Shown here: piece after piece, positions 1 to 8,581 of the stretch
How the letters are laid out: every line of letters starts with the position of its first letter
How positions within the stretch are numbered: the stretch's first letter is position 1
DNA from: HB2-32-21 sp040235495
Lineage (GTDB): Bacteria > Pseudomonadota > Gammaproteobacteria > Pseudomonadales > Porticoccaceae
Direction of reading: 5' to 3'
Assembly: GCA_040235495.1 (NCBI GenBank)
Contig: JBECKV010000167.1
Coordinates: 1 to 44,108, forward strand
DNA: 44,108 bases
The notes under the pieces: generated by a model
Told to the model about the DNA's origin: nothing
Database searches by the model: none
Seen by the model: the letters and a program-made list of their open reading frames with translations, nothing else
Position numbers and translations under genes: made by a program

Positions 1-189
1 GCCTTCGATGGTGATCGCGAGATCAACCTGTTTGCGCACCAGACCGTGCAGCTGACGGTATCGCGCTCCGGCCCCTGGGTGATAGACCCCGGCCAGGCCC
101 TGGCGCACGCCGCGCGGGCCCAGGTCATGGCCGACCTGCCCCACTGGCAGGACGCTTTTGACGGTGCTGACATGGGCGGTTGTTGCTAG
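1..189 (+). CDS. C-terminal fragment of a probable ATP-NAD kinase (AcoX-type) family protein
   Basis: Frame 1 is open from the first base of the window to a TAG at 187-189, giving the last 62 residues of a protein that starts outside the window. The segment FDGDREINLF, followed about 15 residues later by GPWVIDPGQALAHAAR, resembles from memory the end of AcoX-like ATP-NAD kinase family proteins, where a 'DGERE' strand is followed by a 'GP.VVD...AL..A' segment. The upstream catalytic part is not visible, so the assignment is tentative. The gene ends 15 bp before the convergent sulfotransferase gene. Confidence 0.5.
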   Translation, partial: AFDGDREINLFAHQTVQLTVSRSGPWVIDPGQALAHAARAQVMADLPHWQDAFDGADMGGCC

Positions 190-204
190 CGAAGCCCGCT
201 CAAA

Positions 205-843
205 TCAAGCTTTATTTTTGCGGAAATGCCCGATCAGCTCTTCGGTGGAGTTGGTTTTTGGGAAAGGTTCATCGGGTACCGGCGTGCCTAGGAAATCACA
301 CAGCGGTCGCCAGCCCTCGCGCACATCGAAGACCAGCAGGCGCTCGGGCGGCACCGCGGCCTTTACCGCGGCGTTGTGCTTTTCATACACCTCGATGGCA
401 TAGTCCTCTTCGCCAAGACGGCCGTCGAAAGTCAGATCCATGACGATGCGCCGGGCCATTGAGACCTGGTCGGCGGGCATGTCGCTGGTTTTGGCGGTCA
501 GCAGTCGATAAATGGTATTGTTGATACTCTTGTACCAACCCCTGGATTCCCGATGGGTAAGGATCACTTTCGCCCGCGGGTACAGGGCCATCAACTCGCG
601 ATAGAAATAACAACTGGGCCAGTCGACGGCTGAGCGATAGCCGGCCAGTAGCTCGCGCAATATATTGCTGTCATCCAGCGCCGCCAGCCAGCGCTTGCTT
701 TGCTCGGGCGCTTTCACCACTTCAAACATGTGGTGCACGGGCCCCAGCCCGAGCTTGCCCAGGGCGGCGCGCATCGACAGCGTGCCGGTACGGCCAAACC
801 CCGCGCCGATCACCGCCAGATTATTTTCATTGGTCGTTTCCAT
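205..843 (-). CDS. Sulfotransferase family protein (P-loop, Sulfotransfer_4 type)
   Basis: The 212-residue protein would transfer a sulfuryl group from PAPS to an unknown acceptor. The N-terminus carries a PAPS-binding P-loop, GAGFGRTGTLSM (about residues 13-24), followed by LGLGPVHHMFEV. This is the usual opening of the Sulfotransfer_4 group that is common in marine gammaproteobacteria. A central YPRAKVILTHRES strand fits the 3'-phosphate-binding region. The ATG at 843 is preferred over the GTG one codon upstream because GGGAG lies seven bases before it. The gene stands alone and is divergent from the DASS transporter across a 143-bp gap. The substrate cannot be read from the sequence. Confidence 0.82.
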   Translation of the reverse strand: METTNENNLAVIGAGFGRTGTLSMRAALGKLGLGPVHHMFEVVKAPEQSKRWLAALDDSNILRELLAGYRSAVDWPSCYFYRELMALYPRAKVILTHRESRGWYKSINNTIYRLLTAKTSDMPADQVSMARRIVMDLTFDGRLGEEDYAIEVYEKHNAAVKAAVPPERLLVFDVREGWRPLCDFLGTPVPDEPFPKTNSTEELIGHFRKNKA

Positions 844-986
844 CACGGCTCTCCCTTATCATGGCTATCTGATTTTTTTAAGTTAACCTGTTTTCCAGCC
901 CACCGCGACCGAGGTGGGCCGGTTGCGCATCTGGCAGCCAGACTAACGATCAACTGCAACACAGGCAATGGCGATAACAGACAGTC

Positions 987-2513
987 ATGAACGAAGATGC
1001 AAACCCAAAATCCCACCGTCGACTACCGATGGCGAATCTTCGTTGGTTCGGACTGGCTGGCGGCCCGGTGCTGGCTGTGCTGGTAGCACTGGCGGTGCCG
1101 GCACGGATCACCGGCATCGATGGCGACCCCCTGATGCTCGGCACGGCGGCGAAAGTCACGGCTGGCCTGGCCTGCTGGATGGCGGTCTGGTGGCTGACCG
1201 AGGCCATCTCTATTTATGCGACCGCCCTGCTGCCGCTGGCGGTGCTACCCCTGACCGGGGCCCAATCCATGGCCGAAGCCGCCAATGCCTATGCCCACCC
1301 GCTGATTTTCCTGTTTCTGGGCGGCTTTATGCTGGCCCTGGCCCTGGAGCGCTGGCATCTGCACAAACGCTTTGCATTGTTCATCTTGCGCATCGTCGGC
1401 ACCCAGCCCCGCCGGCTGGTGGCCGGTTTTATGATCGCCTCCGCCGCCATGAGCATGTGGATCACCAATACCGCCACCACCATCGTTATGCTACCCATCG
1501 CCCTGAGCGTGCTCACCCTGCAGCCTGACAGTCCCTGGAAATCGCGCTTTGCCCTGTGCCTGCTGCTCGGCGTCGCCTATGCCGCTTCGATCGGAGGCAT
1601 CGGCACCATCGTTGGCACCACGCCGAATATGTTTGCGGTGTCTTTCATCGAAAACGAGTTGGGTACCACCATCAGCTTCGCCCAGTGGATGGTTGTCGGC
1701 GTGCCGCTCGTGCTGCTGTTTGTACCGTTCATGTGGTGGTTGATGACTCGCCTGCTCCTGCCACTGCCTAACTCACCCGAAGCGCGGACTGATACGACCG
1801 ATAACGAATCGCGCGTCGACGTCAGGCCGGCGCTGGACACCCGCCCCGAGCCGTGGACACGGGGCGCGGTATTGACGCTGGCGATTTTCACCGCCACGGC
1901 CCTGGCCTGGATGGCCCGTCCCCTGCTTGCGAAACTGCCGCTGTTCACCCACCTCGACGACACCGGCATCGCCATCATCAGCGCCCTGCTACTGTTCGTG
2001 ATTCCGGAAAACGTCAGGGAAAAACGCTTTCTCATGGACTGGGAAACCGCCCTGAAGGTACCCTGGGGCGTGCTCATTATTCTAGGCGGCGGCCTGTGCC
2101 TGGCCGGCGCCATCAGTGCAAACGGAATCGCTGAACTGCTGGCCTTGCAATTGACCGCCATCGGTGAGGTGCCGCCACTGGTGATGACCCTGGTGGTCGT
2201 TTCGCTGATTATTTTTCTCACCGAACTCACCAGCAACGTCGCCACCACCACGGCGCTCATCCCCATCGTCGCCGCCATCGCCATGGCGCTGGACATGGAG
2301 CCACTGAAACTGGTGATCCCGGCCACCATGGCCGCGAGCTGCGCGTTTATGCTGCCAGTGGCGACGCCACCCAACGCCATCGTCTTTGGCTCCGGGCTGA
2401 TCACCATCCCGGCCATGGCCAGAGTGGGCTTCTGGCTCAACCTCGCCGGGATTTTAATCATCACGATGCTATGCTATTTCGCGCTCGATCTGGCCTTATC
2501 CACGCTCGGCTAA
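987..2513 (+). CDS. SLC13/DASS family sodium-coupled anion transporter
   Basis: This 508-residue inner-membrane protein has about 11-12 hydrophobic segments. Both repeat halves carry the signature loops of divalent anion:sodium symporters: ITNTATTIVMLPIA (about residues 155-170) and LTELTSNVATTTALIPI in the second half. These SNT/TNT hairpins bind Na+ and the carboxylate or sulfate substrate. Likely substrates are dicarboxylates such as succinate or malate, or sulfate, and the sequence does not decide between them. A hydrophilic linker at about residues 263-285 joins the halves. No partner gene is adjacent. The stop codon lies inside a 12-bp tandem repeat described separately. Confidence 0.9.
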   Translation: MNEDANPKSHRRLPMANLRWFGLAGGPVLAVLVALAVPARITGIDGDPLMLGTAAKVTAGLACWMAVWWLTEAISIYATALLPLAVLPLTGAQSMAEAANAYAHPLIFLFLGGFMLALALERWHLHKRFALFILRIVGTQPRRLVAGFMIASAAMSMWITNTATTIVMLPIALSVLTLQPDSPWKSRFALCLLLGVAYAASIGGIGTIVGTTPNMFAVSFIENELGTTISFAQWMVVGVPLVLLFVPFMWWLMTRLLLPLPNSPEARTDTTDNESRVDVRPALDTRPEPWTRGAVLTLAIFTATALAWMARPLLAKLPLFTHLDDTGIAIISALLLFVIPENVREKRFLMDWETALKVPWGVLIILGGGLCLAGAISANGIAELLALQLTAIGEVPPLVMTLVVVSLIIFLTELTSNVATTTALIPIVAAIAMALDMEPLKLVIPATMAASCAFMLPVATPPNAIVFGSGLITIPAMARVGFWLNLAGILIITMLCYFALDLALSTLG

Positions 2514-2538
2514 GCGCTCGGCTAAACTCTCGGCCAAG
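2503..2538 (+). repeat. Three 12-bp tandem units spanning the transporter stop codon
   Basis: CGCTCGGCTAAG (2503-2514), CGCTCGGCTAAA (2515-2526) and CTCTCGGCCAAG (2527-2538) are contiguous. The genuine TAA (2511-2513) is in unit 1. Because the unit is 12 nt, unit 2 repeats an in-frame TAA, while unit 3 has CAA in that place. Confidence 0.9.
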
Positions 2539-2587
2539 AAAGACTGCTGGTTTGTTGACACGACTAACGCACGGGAGGTATCAACCC

Positions 2588-2653
2588 ATGGCGATGCAAA
2601 TCCCCTGGCGTAACTGTTTGATGTTTTTCCTTCGCCGGGCGAATGCGCGCTAG
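2588..2653 (+). CDS. Possible 21-residue small protein
   Basis: An ATG at 2588 sits nine bases after a good GGGAGG ribosome-binding site (about 2573-2578) and opens a 21-codon frame ending in TAG. The peptide is MAMQIPWRNCLMFFLRRANA plus a final R, with a short hydrophobic middle and a basic tail. I recognise no family. The support is only the ribosome-binding site and start. It lies between the transporter gene and yaiI. Confidence 0.25.
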   Translation: MAMQIPWRNCLMFFLRRANAR

Positions 2654-2718
2654 CGCCTGATGCTGAATTTGCTGCGTAATCAGGTTCGCTCACCGGCTTA
2701 CCGAGGATTTATCGATAG

Positions 2719-3186
2719 ATGAAAATCTGGGTCGACGCCGATGCCTGTCCGAAGGTAATCAAGGAAATTCTTTTCCGGGCCGCCGAGCGCACGGAAGTCC
2801 CGACCACCCTGGTCGCCAATCAGCCCATCACCGTACCGCGATCTCCCTGGGTGAAAAACATCCAGGTCGCGGGTGGCTTCGACGTCGCCGACAACTACAT
2901 TGTGCAACACCTTGAAGCAGGTGATCTGGTGATTACCGCGGATATCCCCCTCGCCGCGGAAGCCATCGAAAAAGGGGCGCAAGCCATTAATCCACGCGGA
3001 GAACATTACACCAAGGCAAATATCAAACAGCGCCTGGCGCTGCGCGATTTTATGGAGCAGATGCGCAGTACTGGCGAAGTACAGGGCGGGCCACCGCCAC
3101 TCAACCTGCGGGATCGTCAGGCGTTTGCCAATGTGCTGGACAGGATACTGACCAGGCACCAGGGGTGCCGACCATCACCTGATTGA
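2719..3186 (+). CDS. yaiI: YaiI/YqxD (UPF0178, DUF188) family protein
   Basis: The 155-residue cytoplasmic protein opens with MKIWVDADACPKVIKEILFR. Further on come SPWVKNIQVAGGFDVADNYI and LVITADIPLAAEAIEKGAQAI, then NPRGEHYT. These are the hallmark segments of the UPF0178 family. The conserved aspartates (D7, D9 and the D in TADIPLA) suggest a PIN-like metal-binding nuclease fold, but no biochemical role is established as far as I know. Length matches the family. The short C-terminal tail after the LTRH segment is less conserved. The gene appears monocistronic and has a weak ribosome-binding site. Confidence 0.93.
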   Translation: MKIWVDADACPKVIKEILFRAAERTEVPTTLVANQPITVPRSPWVKNIQVAGGFDVADNYIVQHLEAGDLVITADIPLAAEAIEKGAQAINPRGEHYTKANIKQRLALRDFMEQMRSTGEVQGGPPPLNLRDRQAFANVLDRILTRHQGCRPSPD

Positions 3187-3305
3187 AACACCCCGGCCAC
3201 CACCCTGGAGACGCGGATCGGTCGAAGCGGAAGTGACGCCATCCACCGAGAATGCTAAAAACATCCGACCTGATTCCTTGAGTTTCCCAATTACAGGAGC
3301 TACAT

Positions 3306-3713
3306 ATGAATACTAATAGCGATCCCGAGGAATTTTTAAGAGACTATTGCGCTTCGTTCGTTCCTGGAAATATGGAGATCGTTGCCGCTTACTATCGCCT
3401 GCCGGTAACCATGATTTTTGGTGAGAACATCCAGGTGCTGGATACCAGGGACAAAGTGCTCAAGGCCTTGAATGCCGTGATGGACGGACTGGTGGAAAAA
3501 GGCTTCGATCACACCGAAATGGACGAATACCATCGCCATCGACTCAATGACACCACCAGCATCCTCAGCGCCGCTTTCTCGCGCTTGAAGACCGATGGTT
3601 CTTTACTGGAAAAACTGGGCGCGAGTTACACTGTCGTCAACGATGGTGCCGGCTACAAGATTTCGTACCTGATCGCGCATCGCCCTGACCGGATCATGCG
3701 ATTCCAAAATTAA
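3306..3713 (+). CDS. NTF2-like hypothetical protein (DUF6841-like)
   Basis: The 135-residue protein has no signal peptide. Its layout resembles the SnoaL/NTF2-like fold: an N-terminal helix (DPEEFLRDYCASFVPGN), a YYRLPVTMIF strand pair, a helical VLKALNAVMDGLVEKGF segment, then strands ending in KISYLIAHR. I recall similar proteins under DUF6841. Such proteins are often polyketide-cyclase or ketosteroid-isomerase relatives, but no catalytic residues can be assigned here. AGGAG stands 7-8 bases before the ATG. The gene is followed directly by a 15-bp tandem repeat and a transposase remnant. Confidence 0.6.
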   Translation: MNTNSDPEEFLRDYCASFVPGNMEIVAAYYRLPVTMIFGENIQVLDTRDKVLKALNAVMDGLVEKGFDHTEMDEYHRHRLNDTTSILSAAFSRLKTDGSLLEKLGASYTVVNDGAGYKISYLIAHRPDRIMRFQN

Positions 3714-3747
3714 AGGGTTCTAGTTCAAAGGGATCTAGTTCAAAGGG
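3714..3747 (+). repeat. 15-bp tandem duplication immediately after a stop codon
   Basis: AGGGTTCTAGTTCAA (3714-3728) and AGGGATCTAGTTCAA (3729-3743) differ at one base. A third partial unit, AGGG, follows. The first unit begins at the base after the TAA of the preceding gene. Confidence 0.9.
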
Positions 3748-3748
3748 G

Positions 3749-3930
3749 GCAGAGCCATTGAATTCTGGCCTTGCGGTATTTCTCCCACTCACTATTCCCT
3801 CCCCGCTCCAGGGGAAATTCCCGCCTGGTCGTCCTTTCCTCTATTTCTTGTTTAAAGCCATCACCTCCCAGCGCCCGGGCTTTGTTAGTCTCTGCGCGGA
3901 TAGCGCTTAAATCCTGCTCCGAATAACAAC
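3749..3930 (-). pseudogene. Remnant of a REP-associated tyrosine transposase (RAYT), C-terminal end only
   Basis: Read on the minus strand, this stretch encodes SEQDLSAIRAETNKARALG followed by GDGFKQEIEERTTRR and a Pro/Arg/Gly tail. That is the usual end of TnpA-REP/Y1-transposase-like proteins ('..IR.ATNKG.ALG...F...IE....RR...RGG..'). The catalytic HUH and Tyr parts are missing, and upstream only CysCys-rich unrelated codons remain, so the gene is dead. The GGGGGCAGAGCC string next to it resembles the GGGGTCAGAGT words I remember flanking many RAYT copies. It fills most of the 322-bp gap 3714-4035, which otherwise holds only the tandem repeat and the doxX leader. Confidence 0.6.
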
Positions 3931-4035
3931 AAACAGAGCATCTCACACCCAATACACCTCACTTCCGTTGCCAAAACAGGTTAGAATCTTTCCGCAGCCC
4001 CACTAACAACGCAAAATAAACACTGGAGGTTCACG

Positions 4036-4470
4036 ATGAATACCACGCCTTCTCTTGTTCCAGAGAGCGTCCTAAACATCACCCCACTACTCGGCCGCCT
4101 GCTGGTCGCGGCATTGTTTATCCCCGCTGGCTTTAGCAAGATCACCGGTTTTGCCGGGGTATCCGGCTATATGAGCGCCAAGGGGCTGCCCTTCCCTGAC
4201 TTTCTGCTTATTCTGACCATAATCATCGAGTTGGGCGGTGGTATTTTGATTTTAATCGGCTGGCGGGCGCGGGAAGCAGCGCTGATCATTGCCCTGTTCC
4301 TGATACCCGTCACATTCGTATTTCACGCTTTCTGGGGTATTGAAGACCCACAGGCGATGGCCGCCGAGCAGCGGACATTCATGAAGAACATCGCCATCAT
4401 GGGCGGGCTGTTTGTCATGGCCGGGCTCGGCGCCGGACCCTTGAGTCTCGACCAGCGCCAACGTAGTTGA
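4036..4470 (+). CDS. DoxX family membrane protein
   Basis: This 144-residue protein has four hydrophobic spans: LLGRLLVAALFIPAGFSKI, FLLILTIIIELGGGILILIG, ALIIALFLIPVTFVFHAFW and IAIMGGLFVMAGLGAG. The F-I-P-A-G-F-S-K-I and E-L-G-G-G motifs are typical of the DoxX/YphA-like family. DoxX proteins are inner-membrane proteins linked to quinone, sulfur or oxidative-stress redox chemistry, but the exact role is unknown. CTGGAGG precedes the ATG at a normal distance. A hairpin separates it from the peptidase gene. Confidence 0.88.
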   Translation: MNTTPSLVPESVLNITPLLGRLLVAALFIPAGFSKITGFAGVSGYMSAKGLPFPDFLLILTIIIELGGGILILIGWRAREAALIIALFLIPVTFVFHAFWGIEDPQAMAAEQRTFMKNIAIMGGLFVMAGLGAGPLSLDQRQRS

Positions 4471-4518
4471 AGCGAACGCTGTTGGCCACATCCTGTCTCT
4501 GATATTTTGCTACCCTAG

Positions 4519-4542
4519 GCTCCCGGCCTGCCAGCCGGGAGC
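4519..4542. other. Perfect hairpin between doxX-like and peptidase genes
   Basis: GCTCCCGGC (4519-4527) and GCCGGGAGC (4534-4542) form a 9-bp GC-rich stem with a CTGCCA loop. No T-tract follows, so it is not a classical intrinsic terminator. It could be an attenuating mRNA structure or a REP-like palindrome, given the RAYT remnant about 0.6 kb upstream. Confidence 0.5.
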
Positions 4543-4570
4543 GCGCGGGTTGCTAATTATGGAGACATGA

Positions 4571-6679
4571 ATGATCAAAGCAGTACGTCGAGATTCCCTG
4601 TTAGCCGGAATCGTAGTCCTGGTACTTGCACTCGGCGCTCTGAGCGGCTGCGATTCAGAGCAACCTGAACCCGAACAGTCAGCATCCCCAGGCAGCCTTA
4701 TCTCTGGCATCGACTCCAGTGGCATCGATAAAACCATCAGACCCCAGGATGATTTTTTTGACTATGTGAATGGCGCCTGGCTTGAGAACACGGAAATCCC
4801 GCCGGACAAATCCTCCTGGGGTTCTTTCAACATCCTCCACGAACAGACTCTCGGGCAACTGAGGGCGATAGTCGAGGAAGCCGCGGAGACTTCGATTCAG
4901 CACCCGCGCGGAGCCGCCGACAATAACATCGACAGCAGCGACGCCAGCGCCAAAGTCGCTGCTTTTTATGCCGCCTGGCTCAATCAGGACGAAATTGAAA
5001 AGCGCCAGCTTGCGCCGCTGCAAGAAGAACTAAGAGCCATTGACGCGGCCAGATCTCACGCCGATGTCATTGCACTGTTTGCGCGATTCAACGGCATCGG
5101 CGTCGATTCTCCGATAAATTTCTGGATTAATCAGGACGACAAGGATTCCACCCGCTACACGGTTTTTCTCACCCAATCCGGGCTTGGGCTGCCGGATCGG
5201 GATTATTATTTTGACGACAGCACGCGCGGCCAGGAAATTCTTGACCAGTATCGGGGCTTTATTACCCGCCTGTTGACGCTTGCGGATATCGAAGAAGCCG
5301 AACTGGCCAGCCAACGCATTATCACCCTGGAAACCCGGCTCGCGGAACACCAGTGGAACAAGGTCGATAACCGGGATAGCGAAAAAACCTATAACCCACG
5401 CGGAATTGATGAATTACAACAGACGCTGAGCGAGTATCATTTGGACGGTTTTCTCGCCGGCACGGGCCTGGGCACTCAGCAACGATTCATCCTGCGCCAA
5501 CCCTCCTACGCCCACGCGCTGAACCGGTTATTGCCCCAGATCGATATGGCAAGCTGGCGCGATTATCTGCGCTTTAATGTACTGGTCAGTTTTGCGCCCT
5601 ACCTGAGTCAGTCCTTCGAGCAGGCTCATTTTGATTTTTATCAACGCACGCTGAGTGGACAGCCGGAGCAGGAGGCCCGCTGGAAACGGGCCATCGGTTC
5701 CATCAACGACAACATGGGCGAGCTGCTCGGACAGCTCTATGTGGCCCGGCATTTCCCGCCGCAAGCGAAAACACGCATGGTTGAACTGGTGGACGGGCTT
5801 ATCGCCGCTTATCGGTCCTCCATCAGCGGGCTGGAATGGATGGGACCGGACACCCGGCAAAAGGCGCTCGCCAAACTCGCGATGTTTACGCCCAAGATCG
5901 GTTATCCCGATAAGTGGAAAGACTACTCGAGCCTGGTGATCGACGCCGACGATCTCGTCGGCAATATCAAGCGTACCCGCGCTTTCCATCACCAGCTGGA
6001 GATCAACAAGCTGGGCAAGCCCGTGGATCGCACGGAGTGGTTTATGGCTCCCCAGGAGATAAACGCCTATTACAACCCCGGCATGAACGAAATTGTTTTC
6101 CCGGCCGCCATATTGCAACCACCATTTTTCAATGTGGCGGCTGAGGACGCGGTTAATTACGGCGCCATTGGCGCGGTGATCGGCCATGAAATCGGTCATG
6201 GCTTTGACGACCAGGGCAGCAAATACACCGGCGAAGGCAATCTGGAAAACTGGTGGACCGAGGCTGATCGCGTTGCCTTCGAACAGCGCACCGCGCAACT
6301 GGTTGACCAGTACGCCGCTTACGAACCGCTGCCCGGCCTGCCTCTCAATGGCGAGCTGACATTGGGTGAAAATATTGGTGACCTGGGTGGTCTGAGTATC
6401 GCCCTGGAAGCCTACCGTCAGTCCCTGAATGGTGAGGCCGCACCCGTGATCGATGGCTTCACCGGCGAGCAGCGGGTGCTTATGGCGTGGGCCCAGGCCT
6501 GGCGAGTCAAACGCCGCGATGAGTTGACGGAGCGCCTGATCAAAACCGACCCCCACTCCCCGCCCAAATACCGGGTCAATGGTGTGCTGCCGAACATCGA
6601 GGCATTTTATACCGCTTTCGATGTTCAACCCGGCGACAACATGTACTTGCCGCCGGAGCACCGGGTGAAAATCTGGTAA
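4571..6679 (+). CDS. M13 family metallopeptidase (neprilysin/PepO-like), lipoprotein
   Basis: The 702-residue zinc endopeptidase should act in the periplasm or at the outer membrane. Residues 1-27 form a lipoprotein signal ending in the lipobox ALSGC (C27). The N-terminal Peptidase_M13_N domain starts with the typical PQDDFFDYVNGAWL. The catalytic domain holds HEIGHGFDDQG with the zinc-binding HExxH at 539-543. It also holds GENIGDLGG with the third zinc ligand E600 and the partner D604. The C-terminus, ending in a trytophan-terminated RVKIW segment, matches the family's usual invariant Trp end. Length is normal. GGAG lies upstream of the ATG. Confidence 0.95.
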   Translation: MIKAVRRDSLLAGIVVLVLALGALSGCDSEQPEPEQSASPGSLISGIDSSGIDKTIRPQDDFFDYVNGAWLENTEIPPDKSSWGSFNILHEQTLGQLRAIVEEAAETSIQHPRGAADNNIDSSDASAKVAAFYAAWLNQDEIEKRQLAPLQEELRAIDAARSHADVIALFARFNGIGVDSPINFWINQDDKDSTRYTVFLTQSGLGLPDRDYYFDDSTRGQEILDQYRGFITRLLTLADIEEAELASQRIITLETRLAEHQWNKVDNRDSEKTYNPRGIDELQQTLSEYHLDGFLAGTGLGTQQRFILRQPSYAHALNRLLPQIDMASWRDYLRFNVLVSFAPYLSQSFEQAHFDFYQRTLSGQPEQEARWKRAIGSINDNMGELLGQLYVARHFPPQAKTRMVELVDGLIAAYRSSISGLEWMGPDTRQKALAKLAMFTPKIGYPDKWKDYSSLVIDADDLVGNIKRTRAFHHQLEINKLGKPVDRTEWFMAPQEINAYYNPGMNEIVFPAAILQPPFFNVAAEDAVNYGAIGAVIGHEIGHGFDDQGSKYTGEGNLENWWTEADRVAFEQRTAQLVDQYAAYEPLPGLPLNGELTLGENIGDLGGLSIALEAYRQSLNGEAAPVIDGFTGEQRVLMAWAQAWRVKRRDELTERLIKTDPHSPPKYRVNGVLPNIEAFYTAFDVQPGDNMYLPPEHRVKIW

Positions 6680-6711
6680 AGCCAAACACCCCCGTCCCCC
6701 GCTGTTACGCG

Positions 6712-6747
6712 AATAGCAGAGCCTTACCTTAGCAATGCCCTGCTATT
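6712..6747. other. Inverted repeat between convergent genes
   Basis: AATAGCAG (6712-6719) and CTGCTATT (6740-6747) are perfect 8-bp arms around a 20-nt loop. The right arm overlaps the stop of the minus-strand monooxygenase. It may help transcripts end in the short gap between convergent genes, but no T-tract is present. Confidence 0.3.
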
Positions 6748-8368
6748 GGAGGATAAAGCCCTGATAGCCGCTGGCCGCGACTTCGGCGCACCTGGCGTTA
6801 TATTTCGGCACTCCCCCCGCGTAGAGCATGAAGGTGCGCTTGCGCTTCGGGTTATTGCGATTAACGCCCATGAACCAGGAGTCGGCGGTTGGGAACAACG
6901 TACGCGCCGCCGCCTGATCACAATGTTCCGTCCATTCCTCGACAGCTGCCTGACTCGGCTCGACGGCGTTTAAATTCCGCTCACGCATGTAGCTCAACAG
7001 GTCGGTCACCCAGTCGACATTTTGCTCGATACAGCGGGGAATGTTGCACAGGCTGGCGCCATTATGCGGACCGACCAGGGTGAAGAAATTGGGAAAACCC
7101 GGCGCCTGAATGCCCAGGTAGGTCCGCGGGCCATCGGCCCACACATCCTTCAGGCGCTGGCCGTCGACGCCACGAAGATCGATACGCTCCAAGGCTCCGG
7201 TCACGGGATCAAAGCCGGTGGCGTAGATAATCATATCCAGTTCGTAGTCGGCGTCAGTGGTTCTAATACCGGTTTCGGTCACTCGCTCGATGGGGGTTGC
7301 CATTATGTCAACCAGGGTCACATTGTCCTGGTTATAAACCTCGTAATAATTGGTTTCCAGGGGCACGCGTCGGGTGCCAAAACCATGATTCTTCGGAATC
7401 AGTTTTTCCGCCACGTCGGGATCGTTGACCCGCTGGCGGATTTTTCCGGCGATAAACTCGCTGATAATTTCGTTGGCCTTGGGATCAACCATGATGTCGC
7501 GAAAATTGGCCAGGGCAATGCCAAATCCGCGTTCGCCATAGAGTTTTTCGAAAAAGGCCTGCCTTTCCTCGGGTGGTGTTTCCACGGCCAGGCGAGGGTC
7601 CGGGCTATGAAGAAAATTGCCAAAATTTTCACTGCATATTCTGAATATTTCCGGATAACTGGCTTTAATCTGCTTTTGTTCCTCTTCAGTAATAACGCTG
7701 TTGTGCAGCGGTGCGCACCAGTTGGGACGGCGCTGAAAGACATAGAGATGGCCGGCTGTCTTGGCAATTTCCTGTATCACCTGCACGCCACTGGCGCCGG
7801 TGCCAATTACCGCCACCCGCTTGCCATCAAAGCTAACGTCCTTACTGCCACCAAAGCCGTTGGGGTCCCGGGGCCAGCGAGCGGTGTGCCAGGATGGGCC
7901 CTTAAAGCTGTCCAGGCCTTCGATGTCAGGCATTTGATAAGCCGACAGGGGTCCGGTCGCGGATATCAGAAATCTGGCGCGGGCACGGCCGCCGTCTTCC
8001 AGTTCAACCTCCCATTGTCGATGATTGCCATCGTAAATCGCGGCGGCAACACGGCTGTTAAACTGAATATCCCTGCGCAAATCGAACTTGTCGGCAACCA
8101 GATGCAGATAGCGCAGGTTATCCGGCTGTGGCGAAAAGTGCTCCACCCAGTCCCACTCCTGCAATAGCTCCTCGGAAAAGGAATAGCCATAGGAATAGCT
8201 TTCCGAATCGAAACGGCAACCGGGATAGCGATTCCAGTACCAGGTGCCGCCGACGTCGCCGCCGGTTTCGTAGACTCTTACTGAAAACCCAGCCTCACGT
8301 AATTTCAGCAATTGATACATCCCGGCAATCCCGGCTCCTATGATAATCGCGTCGTACTGCTCAGTCAT
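6743..8368 (-). CDS. Class B flavin monooxygenase / Baeyer-Villiger monooxygenase, paralogue 1
   Basis: This 541-residue enzyme should insert oxygen into a ketone using NADPH, FAD and O2. Visible motifs are the FAD-binding GAGIAGMYQL near the N-terminus, VGGTWYWNRYPGCRFDSES, a textbook BVMO fingerprint FKGPSWHTARWP at about residue 155-166, and the NADPH-binding GTGASGVQ. FGTRRVPLETNYYE holds the Arg expected to stabilise the flavin peroxide, and an IIYATGFD motif follows. The ATG at 8368 is chosen over an upstream TTG because GGGGAG precedes it. It is the last of three tandem paralogues. Substrate is unknown. Confidence 0.93.
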   Translation of the reverse strand: MTEQYDAIIIGAGIAGMYQLLKLREAGFSVRVYETGGDVGGTWYWNRYPGCRFDSESYSYGYSFSEELLQEWDWVEHFSPQPDNLRYLHLVADKFDLRRDIQFNSRVAAAIYDGNHRQWEVELEDGGRARARFLISATGPLSAYQMPDIEGLDSFKGPSWHTARWPRDPNGFGGSKDVSFDGKRVAVIGTGASGVQVIQEIAKTAGHLYVFQRRPNWCAPLHNSVITEEEQKQIKASYPEIFRICSENFGNFLHSPDPRLAVETPPEERQAFFEKLYGERGFGIALANFRDIMVDPKANEIISEFIAGKIRQRVNDPDVAEKLIPKNHGFGTRRVPLETNYYEVYNQDNVTLVDIMATPIERVTETGIRTTDADYELDMIIYATGFDPVTGALERIDLRGVDGQRLKDVWADGPRTYLGIQAPGFPNFFTLVGPHNGASLCNIPRCIEQNVDWVTDLLSYMRERNLNAVEPSQAAVEEWTEHCDQAAARTLFPTADSWFMGVNRNNPKRKRTFMLYAGGVPKYNARCAEVAASGYQGFILQ

Positions 8369-8497
8369 AACACTCCCCAAAAAGCCTAATCAATAGCTTC
8401 AAATGCAAAAGCGAGGTATTTAAACATGCCTGTCACGCCGCGTTCGGCGGGCGCCAGGTGCCCCCTGCAGCGGCTGTGCAAAAGCTAGTGATTATGG

Positions 8498-8528
8498 AAA
8501 AAAAAGGGGCCGCCAGCGGCAGTCCCCT
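8498..8528 (-). terminator. Intrinsic terminator after BVMO paralogue 2
   Basis: On the minus strand, AGGGG-ACT-GCCGC-TG-GCGGC-CCCT is followed by eight T residues (plus-strand A-run 8498-8505). It lies about 55 bp past the stop of paralogue 2 and separates it from paralogue 1. Confidence 0.88.
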
Positions 8529-8581
8529 GAAATCCTGAATTCATCCCGATGCGGAAATTCACCCCTCACCGGCATCCACTA

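Noticed and set aside
5528..6685. Minus-strand frame of 385 codons opposite the M13 peptidase
   Set aside because: The plus strand encodes HEIGH and the full M13 family end, and the antisense frame shows nothing.
7022..8167. Plus-strand open frame opposite BVMO paralogue 1 (similar ones lie opposite paralogues 2 and 3)
   Set aside because: These are antisense shadows of conserved BVMO genes, which is why they recur in the paralogues.
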